In this document: piece after piece, positions 14,086 through 22,928 of the stretch
How the letters are laid out: each line of letters begins with the position of its first letter
Numbering within the stretch: position 1 is the first letter of the stretch
Assembly (NCBI GenBank): GCA_964527265.1
Contig: CAZGOM010000004.1
Coordinates: 19,858-83,857, forward strand
DNA length: 64,000 nucleotides
Reading direction: 5' to 3'
Source of the DNA: CAZGOM01 sp964527265
GTDB taxonomy: Bacteria; Planctomycetota; Phycisphaerae; Phycisphaerales; Phycisphaeraceae
The notes under the pieces: model-generated
The model's input: the letters and a program-made list of their open reading frames with translations, nothing else
Database searches by the model: none
What the model was told of the DNA's origin: nothing
Program-made: the position numbers and the translations under genes

Positions 14086-15213
14086 TTAAAGGGTTAAGTA
14101 GCGTTGACGGGTTTCATGGAGCTTGTCGAGGCGGTCTTTGAGCGAGGGGGAGGAGGAGGGATTGTCGAGGCGGAGGGCGACTTGGACGAGGAGGCGGACG
14201 AGGTTGTCGAAGTCTGAGAGGCTGATGAATTCGGGCTCGATGCGGCCGGTGGCGTCGTTCATGTTGTGGTAGTTACCGAGGGCGAGGCAGACGCAAGTGG
14301 CGGTGTATCCATAACTTAGGAAGGCGGAGGCTTCGCAAGTGCCGCCGGGCATGAGCTTGCGTTGAGATTTGAAGGCGGGGTCTTCGGAGGCGATGGCCTG
14401 GGCGATGCGGCCGATTTTGTAGGTGAGGTCGGGATCGAAGGTGGAGGTGTAGTCTCCGACGCGGACGATGGGTCCTGCTCCTAAAGGGCTTTCTGGGAAG
14501 GACTTAGAGTTTTCCAGGGCGACGATTCGGGCGCCTTTGGGGATGGTGCCGAGCTTGCAGGCGGCGATGGCGCCGACGAAGCCGACTTCTTCGGCGCGGG
14601 TGAAGAGGAGGCGGATGTCTGGGACGTAAGTGCCTGATTTTACGATGGTTAGGAGTTCGTCAAAGGCGCAGATGGCGGCGGCGAGGCCGGCGAGGTCGTC
14701 GCAGGCGGGTGCGCGGAGGATGCCTTGGTCGTCGGTGGCGGGCGGGAGATCCCAAGTGAGGATATCACCAGGGTTTACGGCGGTTGGGGAGTGGAAGGCG
14801 ATGTCGTAATGCTTTTCGGAATCGTTTGCGCCGAAGTTGTCCTGAGCGGTCATGTTGTTGACGTACATGATGTATGCCGCGCTGGATTTGGTTTGATTCC
14901 AGTGAAGGACGGGGGTGTTTTCGAAGAATTTTTCGTGGACGCCGCCGCGGAACTCGGCGGTGATGTGGGTGGGTGAGTGGACGTGGGTGCAGACGAAGGC
15001 GGGGTGGTCCATGTGGGCTTCGATGATGATGGGGGAGGCGGACTCGTGAGCCTTGCGCCAGATGGAGAGATTGCCGGCGGCGTCCTGGGAGAGGGAGAGC
15101 TCAGGGTGAGAGGCTACCCAGGCGGTGATCCAGGAGATGACGCGGTGTTCTTTGCCGGAGGCGGTGGGGGTGGAGGTGAGGGTTTTGAGGATGTGGTGGT
15201 GGTGGTTGGGCAT
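14086..15213 (-). CDS. M20/M42-type metallopeptidase
   Basis: A 375-residue co-catalytic zinc aminopeptidase/deacylase-like protein. The fold is shown by the metal-site series EAHMDHP (His and Asp), APACDDLAG (bridging Asp), the catalytic pair TRAEEVGFVG (Glu-Glu), ALENSKS (Glu/Asp position) and ALGNYHNMN (late His). The order fits M42 (glutamyl aminopeptidase/cellulase M) better than M20, and the inserted domain between the first His and CDDLAG agrees. No signal peptide, so cytoplasmic. The N-terminus has a natural run of four His. It is followed, 24 bases away, by the VOC gene on the same strand. Confidence 0.88.
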   Translation of the reverse strand: MPNHHHHILKTLTSTPTASGKEHRVISWITAWVASHPELSLSQDAAGNLSIWRKAHESASPIIIEAHMDHPAFVCTHVHSPTHITAEFRGGVHEKFFENTPVLHWNQTKSSAAYIMYVNNMTAQDNFGANDSEKHYDIAFHSPTAVNPGDILTWDLPPATDDQGILRAPACDDLAGLAAAICAFDELLTIVKSGTYVPDIRLLFTRAEEVGFVGAIAACKLGTIPKGARIVALENSKSFPESPLGAGPIVRVGDYTSTFDPDLTYKIGRIAQAIASEDPAFKSQRKLMPGGTCEASAFLSYGYTATCVCLALGNYHNMNDATGRIEPEFISLSDFDNLVRLLVQVALRLDNPSSSPSLKDRLDKLHETRQRYLTL

Positions 15214-15257
15214 GGGGTGCGTTTCGAGGGTTTTGTGGGGATTCGATTCTGGACAAA

Positions 15258-15290
15258 GATTGACAAGATTTTGAAGGATTTACAAAGATG
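15258..15290. repeat. GATTGACAAGATT repeat, copy 1
   Basis: About 33 bases closely similar to 17566-17600 (both run GATTGAC.AGATTT ... ATTTACAAAGA). A looser relative, built of GATTAAGAGGATT units, is at 25034-25070. Confidence 0.5.
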
Positions 15291-15496
15291 AGGTTTGGGG
15301 TGAGGTTGATTTGGTATCGGGCATGAGAAACATTCGTCGAGGCATGAAGGCAGGATTCAGGGGCAGGCTCGGCATGATGAAAAGAGTTTACAATTGCTGG
15401 CTTGGAAAGATTTGGGTTCGTTGAATCATTTGAATCAAGCCTTTCTCGCTTTCAGTCGCCATGCTGAGGGAGAGGAGGGAGTTAGAAGGAAGAATT

Positions 15497-16396
15497 ATGC
15501 GGAAGCTTGCTGCTGTGGTGGATCCTTCGACGTTGCCGGCGGCGATTGAGGTGAAGAATTTGAGTGTGGCGCGTGGGGAGGTGCAGATATTGGATGGGGT
15601 TTCATGCCGCATTCCTAAGGGGAAGTGCACGGCGCTGCTGGGGCCCAATGGGTGCGGGAAGACGACGCTGATGCGGGTGTTTACGGGGCAGATGTTCATT
15701 ACGGAGGGGTCTGCGCATGTGCTGGGGGAGACGGTGGGGGAGACGGATGTGCGGGCGTTGAGGAAGCGGATCGGGGTGGTGAACCCTAACCCGGGGAACT
15801 CGCATGATGCGAATTCAGGGGCGGTGGTGGATACGGATTTGAAGACGCTGGATGTGGTGCTGACGGGGTTTTTCGGGACGATTGGGTTGTATGACGTGCC
15901 GAGCCAGGAGCAGGTGGCTGAGGCGAAGCAGATGGTCGAGAACGTGGGGATGGGTCACCGGATGGAAGTGAAGTTTTCAAGGCTGTCGACGGGAGAGCAG
16001 AGGCGGGTGATGATTGCGCGTGCGCTGGCGCACAGGCCGGAGCTTTTAATTCTGGATGAGCCGACGGCTGGGCTGGACCTGGCGGGGCGGGAACAGGTGC
16101 TGGCGACGGTGGATTTGATTTTGCGGAGGCCGGATGCGCCGACGGTGCTCTTAATCACGCATCATGTGGAAGAGATATCGCCTTTGACGGTGCAGGTGAT
16201 GTTGATGCGGCAGGGGAAGATCTGGATGTCGGGGACGCCGCGGGAGGTGATCAATCCGGAATCGCTAACGCATACGTTTGGTTGCAAGGTGTTTGTGAAG
16301 CGGATTCATGGGCGGTATTGGCTGGAGGTATTGCCGCAGGCGTGGCTGGATTTGATTCCGGCGGAGGCGAGAGAAAGGTTGAAGGGTGGGGCGTAG
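15497..16396 (+). CDS. ABC transporter ATP-binding protein
   Basis: A 299-residue ABC ATPase with Walker A GPNGCGKTT, Q-loop region, signature LSTGEQRR, Walker B LLILDEPTAGLD and the switch His in LITHHVEE. It carries a C-terminal extension of about 60 residues after the nucleotide-binding fold. No permease is next to it, so it either works with an unlinked membrane protein or is one of the soluble ModF/YlmA-like ATPases; the MSGTPREVI and FGCKVFVKRIHGRYW ends resemble that group. The start at 15497 has AGAAGGAAG before it. A half REP-like sequence (GAGGGAGAGGAGGGAG) lies in the leader. Confidence 0.85.
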   Translation: MRKLAAVVDPSTLPAAIEVKNLSVARGEVQILDGVSCRIPKGKCTALLGPNGCGKTTLMRVFTGQMFITEGSAHVLGETVGETDVRALRKRIGVVNPNPGNSHDANSGAVVDTDLKTLDVVLTGFFGTIGLYDVPSQEQVAEAKQMVENVGMGHRMEVKFSRLSTGEQRRVMIARALAHRPELLILDEPTAGLDLAGREQVLATVDLILRRPDAPTVLLITHHVEEISPLTVQVMLMRQGKIWMSGTPREVINPESLTHTFGCKVFVKRIHGRYWLEVLPQAWLDLIPAEARERLKGGA

Positions 16397-16413
16397 AGGG
16401 TGGGGTAAAGGAA

Positions 16414-16462
16414 GGTTGGGGTGGAGCGATTACCACTATGACACCAAGATACGAAGGTCAGA
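16414..16462. repeat. TTACCACTAAGACAC dispersed repeat, copy 2
   Basis: Matches the 49 bases at 9330-9378 at 44 positions. It lies 18 bases after the stop of the ABC ATPase gene. Confidence 0.7.
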
Positions 16463-16804
16463 ATAAGGGGGAAGGAGAAGATGCCGCGTTTTGAAGTCGC
16501 GTGTGATCGCCGGGGAGGAATTAAGATCCTATGTTGGTGATGGAGAGCTTAAGTGGGGGTTTTCCTGTGGTTTAGGAGTGGAACGAGCCAGATTTGTGGA
16601 GAATGGTGGCGAGAGGGCAAGAGGTGAATGGGGTATGAAGTGTGAAGCTGTTTGATCGTATGGTATTAATTTAAGTTGTTGAGGGTGCGTTGCTGTTTGG
16701 CATTGTTGATGATTTTGGATTGGTATTAAATTGAATACGTGGATTTATGTTTGAGGATGGGTGATGGTGGGATGGGATTTAATGTGAGTTATGTGATCAG
16801 CGGC

Positions 16805-16832
16805 TTGACTTGGCGATCATTGACGGTATTCT
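16805..16832 (+). promoter_or_regulatory. Sigma-70-type promoter of the HTH-like gene
   Basis: TTGACT (16805-16810) and TATTCT (16827-16832) with a 16-base spacer, about 70 bases before the start at 16906. Confidence 0.55.
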
Positions 16833-16905
16833 ACTTGCAAACTTATGGGCTTCAGCTGTGTCTGCGGCCCCCCTTAACCCAATCCGGGGAAAAGGAATTT
16901 GCAGT

Positions 16906-17448
16906 ATGTCGACAGCGAAGCACGTAGACAAGATTAAACCCTTTGTAGTTCAGTCTTTAGAAGCGGCGATCAAGGGTGGTTCGGGGGCTCTTGACGACCT
17001 GAACAAGATGCTGGATCTGGCGAAGAAATCGAATGATTCGGCATTGATTGGCGCGATTGAAGAACGTATTCAAGGGGATAGCCACAAGGTAAAGGAACAC
17101 TTTGCTTTGGCGTTGGTGACGGTTGCCAATGAGCTTGGTTTGCCGATTTCCTTGAAGGCACCGAAGGAAGCAGCGCCTGTGGTGAAGAAGCCGCGCAAGC
17201 AGCGTGTGGTGACATCGCTTTCGCCGGAACAGCGTGCGGAAGGTGAAAAGCATTTGCCGAAGCTTTTGAAGGTTCTGCCCCAGGTTCAGGCTGAGAAGGC
17301 TAAGAATGTGGGCAAGGGCCAGAAGGATGAACAGATTGCGGCTGAGACTGGCTTGAATGTTGGCCAGGTGAAGCTTGCACGCCGCGTGGGCCAGGAACAG
17401 GGCAAGGTAGCCGTGAAGGGTGTTTGGGGCGGTGCGTTTAAGATCTGA
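16906..17448 (+). CDS. Basic protein with C-terminal HTH-like segment, unknown
   Basis: A 180-residue lysine-rich soluble protein. The N-terminal half is predicted all-helical (KIKPFVVQSLEAAIKGGSG, DDLNKMLDLAKK, LIGAIEERIQGDSHKVKEHF); residues ~95-115 are a basic, Pro/Lys/Arg-rich linker; the end holds DEQIAAETGLNVGQVKLAR, which has the spacing of a helix-turn-helix like that of sigma region 4. It is flanked by its own promoter and a clean terminator and uses frequent codons, as for a well-expressed protein. A DNA-binding role, possibly chromosome-associated, is an inference. The start at 16906 has AAAAGGAA before it; an upstream ATG at 16810 overlaps the promoter. Confidence 0.75.
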   Translation: MSTAKHVDKIKPFVVQSLEAAIKGGSGALDDLNKMLDLAKKSNDSALIGAIEERIQGDSHKVKEHFALALVTVANELGLPISLKAPKEAAPVVKKPRKQRVVTSLSPEQRAEGEKHLPKLLKVLPQVQAEKAKNVGKGQKDEQIAAETGLNVGQVKLARRVGQEQGKVAVKGVWGGAFKI

Positions 17449-17498
17449 GATTTGGATTGATAAGTTAGGTTTGGTTTGTAAAGCTAAATTTATGGCAG

Positions 17499-17530
17499 GA
17501 CCCTGGAGTGATTCAGGGTCTTGTTGTTTT
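17499..17530 (+). terminator. Intrinsic terminator of the HTH-like gene
   Basis: GACCCTG (17499-17505) pairs with CAGGGTC (17514-17520), followed by TTGTTGTTTT. Confidence 0.85.
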
Positions 17531-17565
17531 ATATGGGTTGGGGATGAAGAGGGGAGTTTTTACAA

Positions 17566-17600
17566 GATTGACCAGATTTGGGGAGGCATTTACAAAGAGG
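17566..17600. repeat. GATTGACAAGATT repeat, copy 2
   Basis: Near-copy of 15258-15290, placed just after the terminator of the HTH-like gene and before the decayed prepilin gene. Confidence 0.5.
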
Positions 17601-17639
17601 GTTGAAAGGAGAGGTGTTTTGTGGGGTGGTGACGCGGGG

Positions 17640-17885
17640 ATTTTCGTGGATGTGGGATGGGATTGAAACGCAGGGGCGTGGTGCTGCGAGCGAGCTGCTG
17701 GCGGGCTATACGATTTTTCATCTTTTTATGAGGGTGGGGGTGCCGGGGGACAAGCGGCGGCGCGAGGTGTGGCTGGACGAGCGATGGAACCTTGAGGGGA
17801 AGTTTTTTTCCGGTTCCGGCATTTTGAAATGGGTGCGATGGCGGATGATGGGCGGCTGAATATGTTTTTTGTGGATGGGGGATGA
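17640..17885 (+). pseudogene. Remnant of a prepilin-like (DUF1559-type) gene, 3' end
   Basis: The frame ending in TGA at 17883-17885 reads FRFRHFEMGAMADDGRLNMF then FVDGG. This matches the C-terminal pattern (RH...R.N..F.DGH) of planctomycete prepilin-like proteins such as the one at 5488 (NLMFADGH). A TGA interrupts it a few codons upstream, and a second frame (AGYTIFHLFMRVGVPGDKRR, then REVWLDERWNLEG) covers the preceding part, consistent with a frameshift. No prepilin leader is found upstream. It borders the A+T-rich methyltransferase cassette. Confidence 0.4.
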
Positions 17886-18375
17886 GGAGGTTTGAGTTTG
17901 AACTGGGTGGGCAGATTTATCTCAGGTCGCGGGGATGGCTCTTCACGACGCCGGATGAGTTTATTTGGTCGCCGGTGAGGTTAGGGGGGTGGGTTTGGGG
18001 GGAGTGCGGTGTTGTGTGGATGGGCGGGTTTGGTGGTGTTTTGTGCGGTTGGTTTGGGGGGTAAAAATGTACTTATCCACTTTCTCTTCTGTTCTTTTTC
18101 TTCCTTCTCGAATATTTTATGCCAACAGATCATGGGTTTCCGCAGGTTGCTGCTTGGTCTTGGTGCACTACTTTCGCAGTGCAATACGGGATAGTCGCGA
18201 CCTGATGAGAGGCGAGACTTTATGGCCCCGGAGCCTTGACTCCTACACTGTTACTGTGCGTTCACTATACTGCTCAAGAATCTTCCTGAGAATCGACGAA
18301 ATCCAAGGGAGAGGCTGCAACGCGATCGACTTTCGCCGGTGTTTCTCGCTGCGCCAAATATGGTCGTTCGACGAG
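17886..18375. other. Boundary region upstream of the methyltransferase cassette
   Basis: Up to about 18060 the sequence is G-rich and looks like decayed coding DNA; a 60-codon frame (17882-18064) is not credible. From 18065 base composition switches sharply to A+T-rich with pyrimidine tracts (18080-18110), which marks the left edge of the acquired segment. TATACT at 18266 may be part of the promoter for the methyltransferase. Confidence 0.5.
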
Positions 18376-21300
18376 ATGGAAAGGCCTATGCCCGTAGCGA
18401 ATCCAAATTCAAATCCGCAATCGCTGAAGGAACAGCTTGCGAACTATGGCTGCACAGATTTTATCCGTCTTGACGAAAAATTGTCCACGCCTGCGCAACT
18501 TGACTACCTCGACTTGTTGCCGAAACGAAGTAACCAGACACCGATACTTACAGCCGTCGCTGAACACCAAGGCACTGCGCTTCTGTATCTGGTGGACGCA
18601 TCTGGTGACTCGAGTATTGACGCGAATTTACTGACGGCGCTCTGTCGCCAACTTGCAAACCGTAGCGACCCTGCATGGCTTGGAGTTCTACGTCCTGGTT
18701 CGCTGGAAATTTTTCCGATTGGATTCCATAAGACTACAGCGAATCAGCCCATAGAAACGATTGAAAAGGGTAGTTTATCTGCACCATTTTTCTTTCAAAG
18801 TCTTGCGCATGGGAGCTTTAAAGAAAACCATAAATTGCATGGCACGGACTATGTTTACCGCAAGATTTTTGAGCTACTTACGCGAACAACAAATGAATTT
18901 GTGCCGCAAAAAGGTAAAGGGGTTATCGACTCGCTTGAAGTCCTTTCAATGGCAGGCCGTGCACTTTTTTTTCGGTTCTTAATTGATCGCCGCATTGTTT
19001 TGGAAAGTGAGTTGTCCGGCCCAGACGGTATTTGCCCATCAGCAGTAGATCTCAAGGACGTATTTTCAACCGCCAAGAAAGCTGCCGAAACTTCAACTTG
19101 GCTTGACGCAACGTTTAATGGTGATTTTCTACCATTGATCGATGAATCAATTTCGACCAATGATCGCATTGCCCGTAAAACGGCTTATCTGGAGTTCTTC
19201 AATCGTACTGAGAAGCTTGTCGGCAAAAAAATATTCACGCATCTTCACGCCATTCTTTGTGGCTGGGAGGCGGTGGGAGAAAGCATTCAAGCAGAATTAG
19301 ATTGGGGTGACTTAGATTTCGCTCATATTCCAGTTGGTGTATTAAGTCAAGTGTATGAAAGCTTCAGTCATCGTGCGGACCCACGAACGGCTCGCGATAC
19401 GAGTGTGCATTATACGCCTCGTACAATTGCCAAATTGATGGTGGATGAAGCATTTGCTGCGGCAAATAGACCGTCTGATGCGAAGGTGCTAGACAGTTCT
19501 TGCGGCGCAGGCATTTTTCTTGTGCTCGCATTTCGTCGACTCGTTCGAGAGCATTGGAGTGGTGCCGAACGTCCTAAAACAGCAGACATCCAGAAAATTC
19601 TCTACAACCAAATTCGAGGTTTCGACATCAGTGAATCTGCGCTTCGCTTAGCAGCACTTTCCTTGTATATCACTGCTATCGAACTTAATGCGTCACAGAG
19701 GCCTCCTATTGCTCTGAAGTTTCCGAAGAATCTAAGAGGCTCGGTCCTCCATCGCTTTATCGATAGTGGCGATATTAATAAGGTAGATGCTGTATTTCCT
19801 CTCGGAAGTCTCGGTCCCGAGGTTCCGTGTGAGTTTGACAAATCCTTTGATATCGTTATTGGTAACCCGCCATGGACTCGATTACGCGATGATAGCGAAC
19901 GTTCCAAAGATAAAAATTACGTATCACCGACATCGGCGATTAATGCTGAATTTACCAAAATCGGTCGCCGAGTTTTAGCCGCAAGGGGCTTGGATGGTTT
20001 GGCTTACGAGTACGAAAATCCTGATAAAAACCCCGATATTCCATTTTTATGGCGCGCTATGGAATGGGCTAAAGATGAGGGGATTATTGCGCTAGCTATG
20101 CCAGCGAGACTATTTGGGCGAACGAGTGGTAAGGGCTTTGAGACATGGCGGGCCATTTTGCGAAGTGTTGAAATAACTGGTCTTATCAATGGAGCAGACC
20201 TTCGTAAGACCTCTGTGTGGGATGGTATTGATATGCCATTCTGCATGTTTTTTGCTAGAAATAGAATGCCGAAAACCGACCATCGTTTCTACTATGCCAC
20301 TCCTAGCTTTGAACCAGAGTTGAATGCTGATGGACGTTTCCGAATCGATTATGAGTCGGCTTATCCGATTAGTACCTCACGAGTTGAGAAGCAGCCATGG
20401 TTGCTGAAGACTCTATCGCTTGGAACGTGGCTGGATGTAGAAGTCATGGATTCCATTCTAAGCCTACCGTTCGAAACCCTGGCGGATTTTTGGAAAAAAT
20501 GGGACAAATCTGGTGATAAATCCGGCCAAGGGTATAATCTTTCTCCTGATCGACCACAGAAAAGTGCTGAGTTTCTAACCAGACTGCTTGACTTTCGCCC
20601 TCCCCATGGTGAGCCAACATTACAACGCGAACAACCACCCACTTTTTTTGAGAGATATAAAACAAGAACCGCATCTCGACCAAAAACAGAAAGTCTTTAC
20701 CAGCCTCCTTTAGTCATTGTCCCACAATCGCCCGGCGATGACTCACTATCGCCCAAAGCATATTTTTCTAATGAATCAATGGCTTTTTCACAAAGCTATT
20801 ATGGATATTCATGTGCGGGACATCCCGAGGCCGAGACGCTGGCCGCACTTATTTACCTGCTGCCACACTCTAAGCTTTTTTCGTACTTCTGTCTTATGAC
20901 TAGTCGCAGAAGTGGATTTGATCGTCAGACATTTAACAAGGAAGAATTTGATGCCTTGCCCTTTCCAGACATCGCGAAAATCAGCCCTTCGAAAAAGTCT
21001 GAAATTCTAAAATTATCGCGACAGTTCCAAGAAAATGTCGACAAGCCCTGGGATGCGATGAATGCATTTATTTTTTCCCTCTATGGTTTAGAGGAAGATG
21101 CTGTGCAGGTGGCCAATGATACGTTGTTTGCCGCGATGTCATATCGAAAAGCAGGCCGCGAGGCACTTCACTATACCGATCAAGTGACTCGTTGTGATTT
21201 TATAAACGCGTTGCGCGAAGCCTTGGAACCCTATTTCGAAGTTTGTGGCGAGCACGTTGTCATTCGCGATCCTGCATATCAAGTTGTCGATCCCTCCGCA

Positions 21301-21552
21301 CCATGGTTTTTTCTTTCCATTTCCCGTGAACCGGAGGTAGTTAATATCAATTCACGTCTGCTCCGATCGGCCATGGAAGTAGCTAACCAGCGCGGATGCA
21401 GTCGAATTATAGTTCATGCGCCGAAAAAGACGGGGCTACTCCTGGGGTTGTTGAATCGTCGAAAATGGTGGACGATCACTCGCGCGCGACTTTGTGCTCA
21501 ACACATCATCCGAGAGCGTCTTGGGGCGTTTGGCTTACCGGAGGAAGTATGA
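18376..21552 (+). CDS. Large N6-adenine DNA methyltransferase (Eco57I/type IIG-like)
   Basis: A 1058-residue protein with the two hallmark motifs of N6-adenine methyltransferases: motif I, LDSSCGAGIFLV, near residue 372 (SAM binding) and motif IV, NPPW, near residue 497 (catalysis). Between them FDISESALRLAALSLY fits motifs II-III. Residues ~1-330 are an uncharacterised N-terminal region with AWLGVLRPGSLEIFPIGFHK; the C-terminal third (FNKEEFDALPFPD) resembles target-recognition parts of type IIG enzymes. No convincing PD-(D/E)XK nuclease motif is seen in this chain; that may be supplied by the next gene, which overlaps by 4 bases (ATGA). Base composition is clearly more A+T-rich than the flanks. 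Start 18376 or 18388; neither has a perfect ribosome site. Confidence 0.85.
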   Translation: MERPMPVANPNSNPQSLKEQLANYGCTDFIRLDEKLSTPAQLDYLDLLPKRSNQTPILTAVAEHQGTALLYLVDASGDSSIDANLLTALCRQLANRSDPAWLGVLRPGSLEIFPIGFHKTTANQPIETIEKGSLSAPFFFQSLAHGSFKENHKLHGTDYVYRKIFELLTRTTNEFVPQKGKGVIDSLEVLSMAGRALFFRFLIDRRIVLESELSGPDGICPSAVDLKDVFSTAKKAAETSTWLDATFNGDFLPLIDESISTNDRIARKTAYLEFFNRTEKLVGKKIFTHLHAILCGWEAVGESIQAELDWGDLDFAHIPVGVLSQVYESFSHRADPRTARDTSVHYTPRTIAKLMVDEAFAAANRPSDAKVLDSSCGAGIFLVLAFRRLVREHWSGAERPKTADIQKILYNQIRGFDISESALRLAALSLYITAIELNASQRPPIALKFPKNLRGSVLHRFIDSGDINKVDAVFPLGSLGPEVPCEFDKSFDIVIGNPPWTRLRDDSERSKDKNYVSPTSAINAEFTKIGRRVLAARGLDGLAYEYENPDKNPDIPFLWRAMEWAKDEGIIALAMPARLFGRTSGKGFETWRAILRSVEITGLINGADLRKTSVWDGIDMPFCMFFARNRMPKTDHRFYYATPSFEPELNADGRFRIDYESAYPISTSRVEKQPWLLKTLSLGTWLDVEVMDSILSLPFETLADFWKKWDKSGDKSGQGYNLSPDRPQKSAEFLTRLLDFRPPHGEPTLQREQPPTFFERYKTRTASRPKTESLYQPPLVIVPQSPGDDSLSPKAYFSNESMAFSQSYYGYSCAGHPEAETLAALIYLLPHSKLFSYFCLMTSRRSGFDRQTFNKEEFDALPFPDIAKISPSKKSEILKLSRQFQENVDKPWDAMNAFIFSLYGLEEDAVQVANDTLFAAMSYRKAGREALHYTDQVTRCDFINALREALEPYFEVCGEHVVIRDPAYQVVDPSAPWFFLSISREPEVVNINSRLLRSAMEVANQRGCSRIIVHAPKKTGLLLGLLNRRKWWTITRARLCAQHIIRERLGAFGLPEEV

Positions 21553-22295
21553 GCGAGGTTACCGCTGCTGGATTTTTTACACATGGTGTTTCTCCCGAAT
21601 CCTACAGGCTTCCTCACCCACGCATTCCCATCCCGGTAATTTTGCTCATTCAGCGCGTTTTGTGCCGAGCGTTCGAGAGATTGCGGGCGAGAAAAAATTG
21701 GTTGGCAAGTGCCACTGAAGATGAGGTAACAGCGGCTCTTCTGGGGATCATAGAAAATGACTTTAGACAAACCGGCAGTATTCCAGGCTTTAATCGACAG
21801 AGTTTTGAGTCGGTTGTCCGGCAAGCGCAAGTAGCTAATTTTGACGGAACGCGCCTAGCCAAGACACCAGATCTAAGATTTAAGCTCAAATACGATGAGC
21901 GCGAGCCGCGAACCGTGCTATCCGAATTTGAAGCCCTTTTTGTTGAGTGCAAGCCTGTAGATGCGGCCCATCCGGTTGGGGCAAAATACTGCGATGATGG
22001 GCTCATTCGTTTTGTCGCGGGGCATTATGCGTGGGCAATGAATGAAGGAATGATGCTTGCTTATGCCCGTAATGGAAGAAATATTGCAAAACACCTGCTT
22101 CCAGCAATGAAGGAAACGGCTCGTATTTCGTCGCTTGCAACCGTACAATTTCCGCAACCGTTCCCAATGACAAATTCGAGTATACATGATGAAGTTATTC
22201 ATGTTAGCAAGCATCGACGTAATTTTGTTTGGCAGGACGGAAAAGGTAAAGCCACAAATATTACGATTTATCATCTGTGGCATGACTGCAACTGA
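21549..22295 (+). CDS. Putative PD-(D/E)XK nuclease partner of the methyltransferase
   Basis: A 248-residue protein translationally coupled to the methyltransferase (ATGA overlap at 21549-21552). It has a helix with an acidic residue (ATEDEVTAALLGIIEN, near residue 59), then PDLRFKL with D108 and FVECKPVD with E133 and K135. The spacing E(helix)...PD...25 residues...ExK fits the PD-(D/E)XK nuclease core, and the following GLIRFVAGHYAWAMNEGMM fits the next helix. A restriction endonuclease subunit is the natural reading next to a DNA methyltransferase. Same A+T-rich composition as its partner. No family name is recognised, and cleavage activity is inference. Confidence 0.65.
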   Translation: MSEVTAAGFFTHGVSPESYRLPHPRIPIPVILLIQRVLCRAFERLRARKNWLASATEDEVTAALLGIIENDFRQTGSIPGFNRQSFESVVRQAQVANFDGTRLAKTPDLRFKLKYDEREPRTVLSEFEALFVECKPVDAAHPVGAKYCDDGLIRFVAGHYAWAMNEGMMLAYARNGRNIAKHLLPAMKETARISSLATVQFPQPFPMTNSSIHDEVIHVSKHRRNFVWQDGKGKATNITIYHLWHDCN

Positions 22296-22428
22296 GCTAA
22301 ATCAATGGCACGTGTGGCTTGATATTTTACTTATGTCTGGGGAGTGGTGTGGTGGTAGCCGACAGGATGTTCCCGAGAACATTTTCAGTGAGATGCCGTG
22401 TTTTATGCGGGTTTGTTGGCGTGGAAGC

Positions 22429-22521
22429 AGGCGCGTGCAAGAGCGATTTTAAAACGTTGCTTACCCAGGGTAGGCACGGGTACGTACCAACCCTGGGCTA
22501 CCTTATTTTGCCCTTTTGGGG
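22429..22521. repeat. Two-hairpin repeat, copy 2
   Basis: A 5' conserved arm (GCGTGCAAGAGCGATTTTAA) is followed by CCCAGGGT (22464-22471) pairing with ACCCTGGG (22490-22497), an inner hairpin with a GGTA loop, CTA, then GCCC/GGGC (22510-22521). The arm is shared with copy 4. Confidence 0.75.
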
Positions 22522-22609
22522 CATAGACAAGATTCGTCGTCGTGTTGAGGTTTGAATGGAGTTCTTGGCTTTTGGTGGCGTAGCGGGATGCCGGTTTGTG
22601 CGCAGACGC

Positions 22610-22663
22610 TATTGCGGGGGACCGCAATAGGGCAGTAGAGCAAGAGAAAGTAGTGAGTAGAGC
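22610..22663. repeat. TATTGC hairpin repeat, copy 1
   Basis: TATTGCGG (22610-22617) pairs with CCGCAATA (22622-22629), then a tail with GCAGTAGAGCAAGAGAAAGT and GAGTAGAGC. It matches 28685-28738, where the stem is TATTGCAG/CTGCAATA. Confidence 0.75.
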
Positions 22664-22869
22664 TGAAATGGAGTGATGAGGTGGCGGGGCAGGAGTCGTC
22701 ACTGGCGTTTCCGGCTAACCGTTTGGTTGGCGTTTGTTGGTGGAGTGGTTTTTTGTGGTGTTGATGGAGAGTATCGGGCTGGGCGCACGATTCCTAGCTG
22801 GCGCGTCGGTCTAACGATCACGGGGCATATGTTGGTTTGGAATGGTTTTTGTACGTGTTGATGGAGAGG

Positions 22870-22900
22870 TCTTTCTGCGACCATCGAGGTCGCAGAAAGA
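22870..22900. repeat. Perfect 13-bp hairpin in the repeat block
   Basis: TCTTTCTGCGACC (22870-22882) and GGTCGCAGAAAGA (22888-22900) are exact complements around ATCGA. TCAGATAGATCTTTTGTTTT follows, so it could also act as a terminator. Confidence 0.6.
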
Positions 22901-22928
22901 TCAGATAGATCTTTTGTTTTGCCGTTTT

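Larger units (their letters stand above)
16397..16905. other. Non-coding gap before the HTH-like gene
   Basis: 509 bases without a credible gene. It starts with the repeat at 16414-16462 and then becomes A+T-rich (16640-16760), with the promoter at 16805-16832 near its end. Nothing else is recognised. Confidence 0.65.

Noticed and set aside
14086..15213. HHHH near the N-terminus as a sign of a cloning tag
   Set aside because: The four His residues are part of a continuous natural gene and there is no vector sequence around it.
17882..18064. 60-codon frame overlapping the prepilin remnant
   Set aside because: Trp/Gly-rich, no ribosome site, no similarity to anything recognisable; likely chance.
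18068..18078. Single DnaA-box-like TTATCCACT
   Set aside because: One imperfect box without a cluster, A+T-rich unwinding element or dnaA/dnaN neighbours is not an origin.
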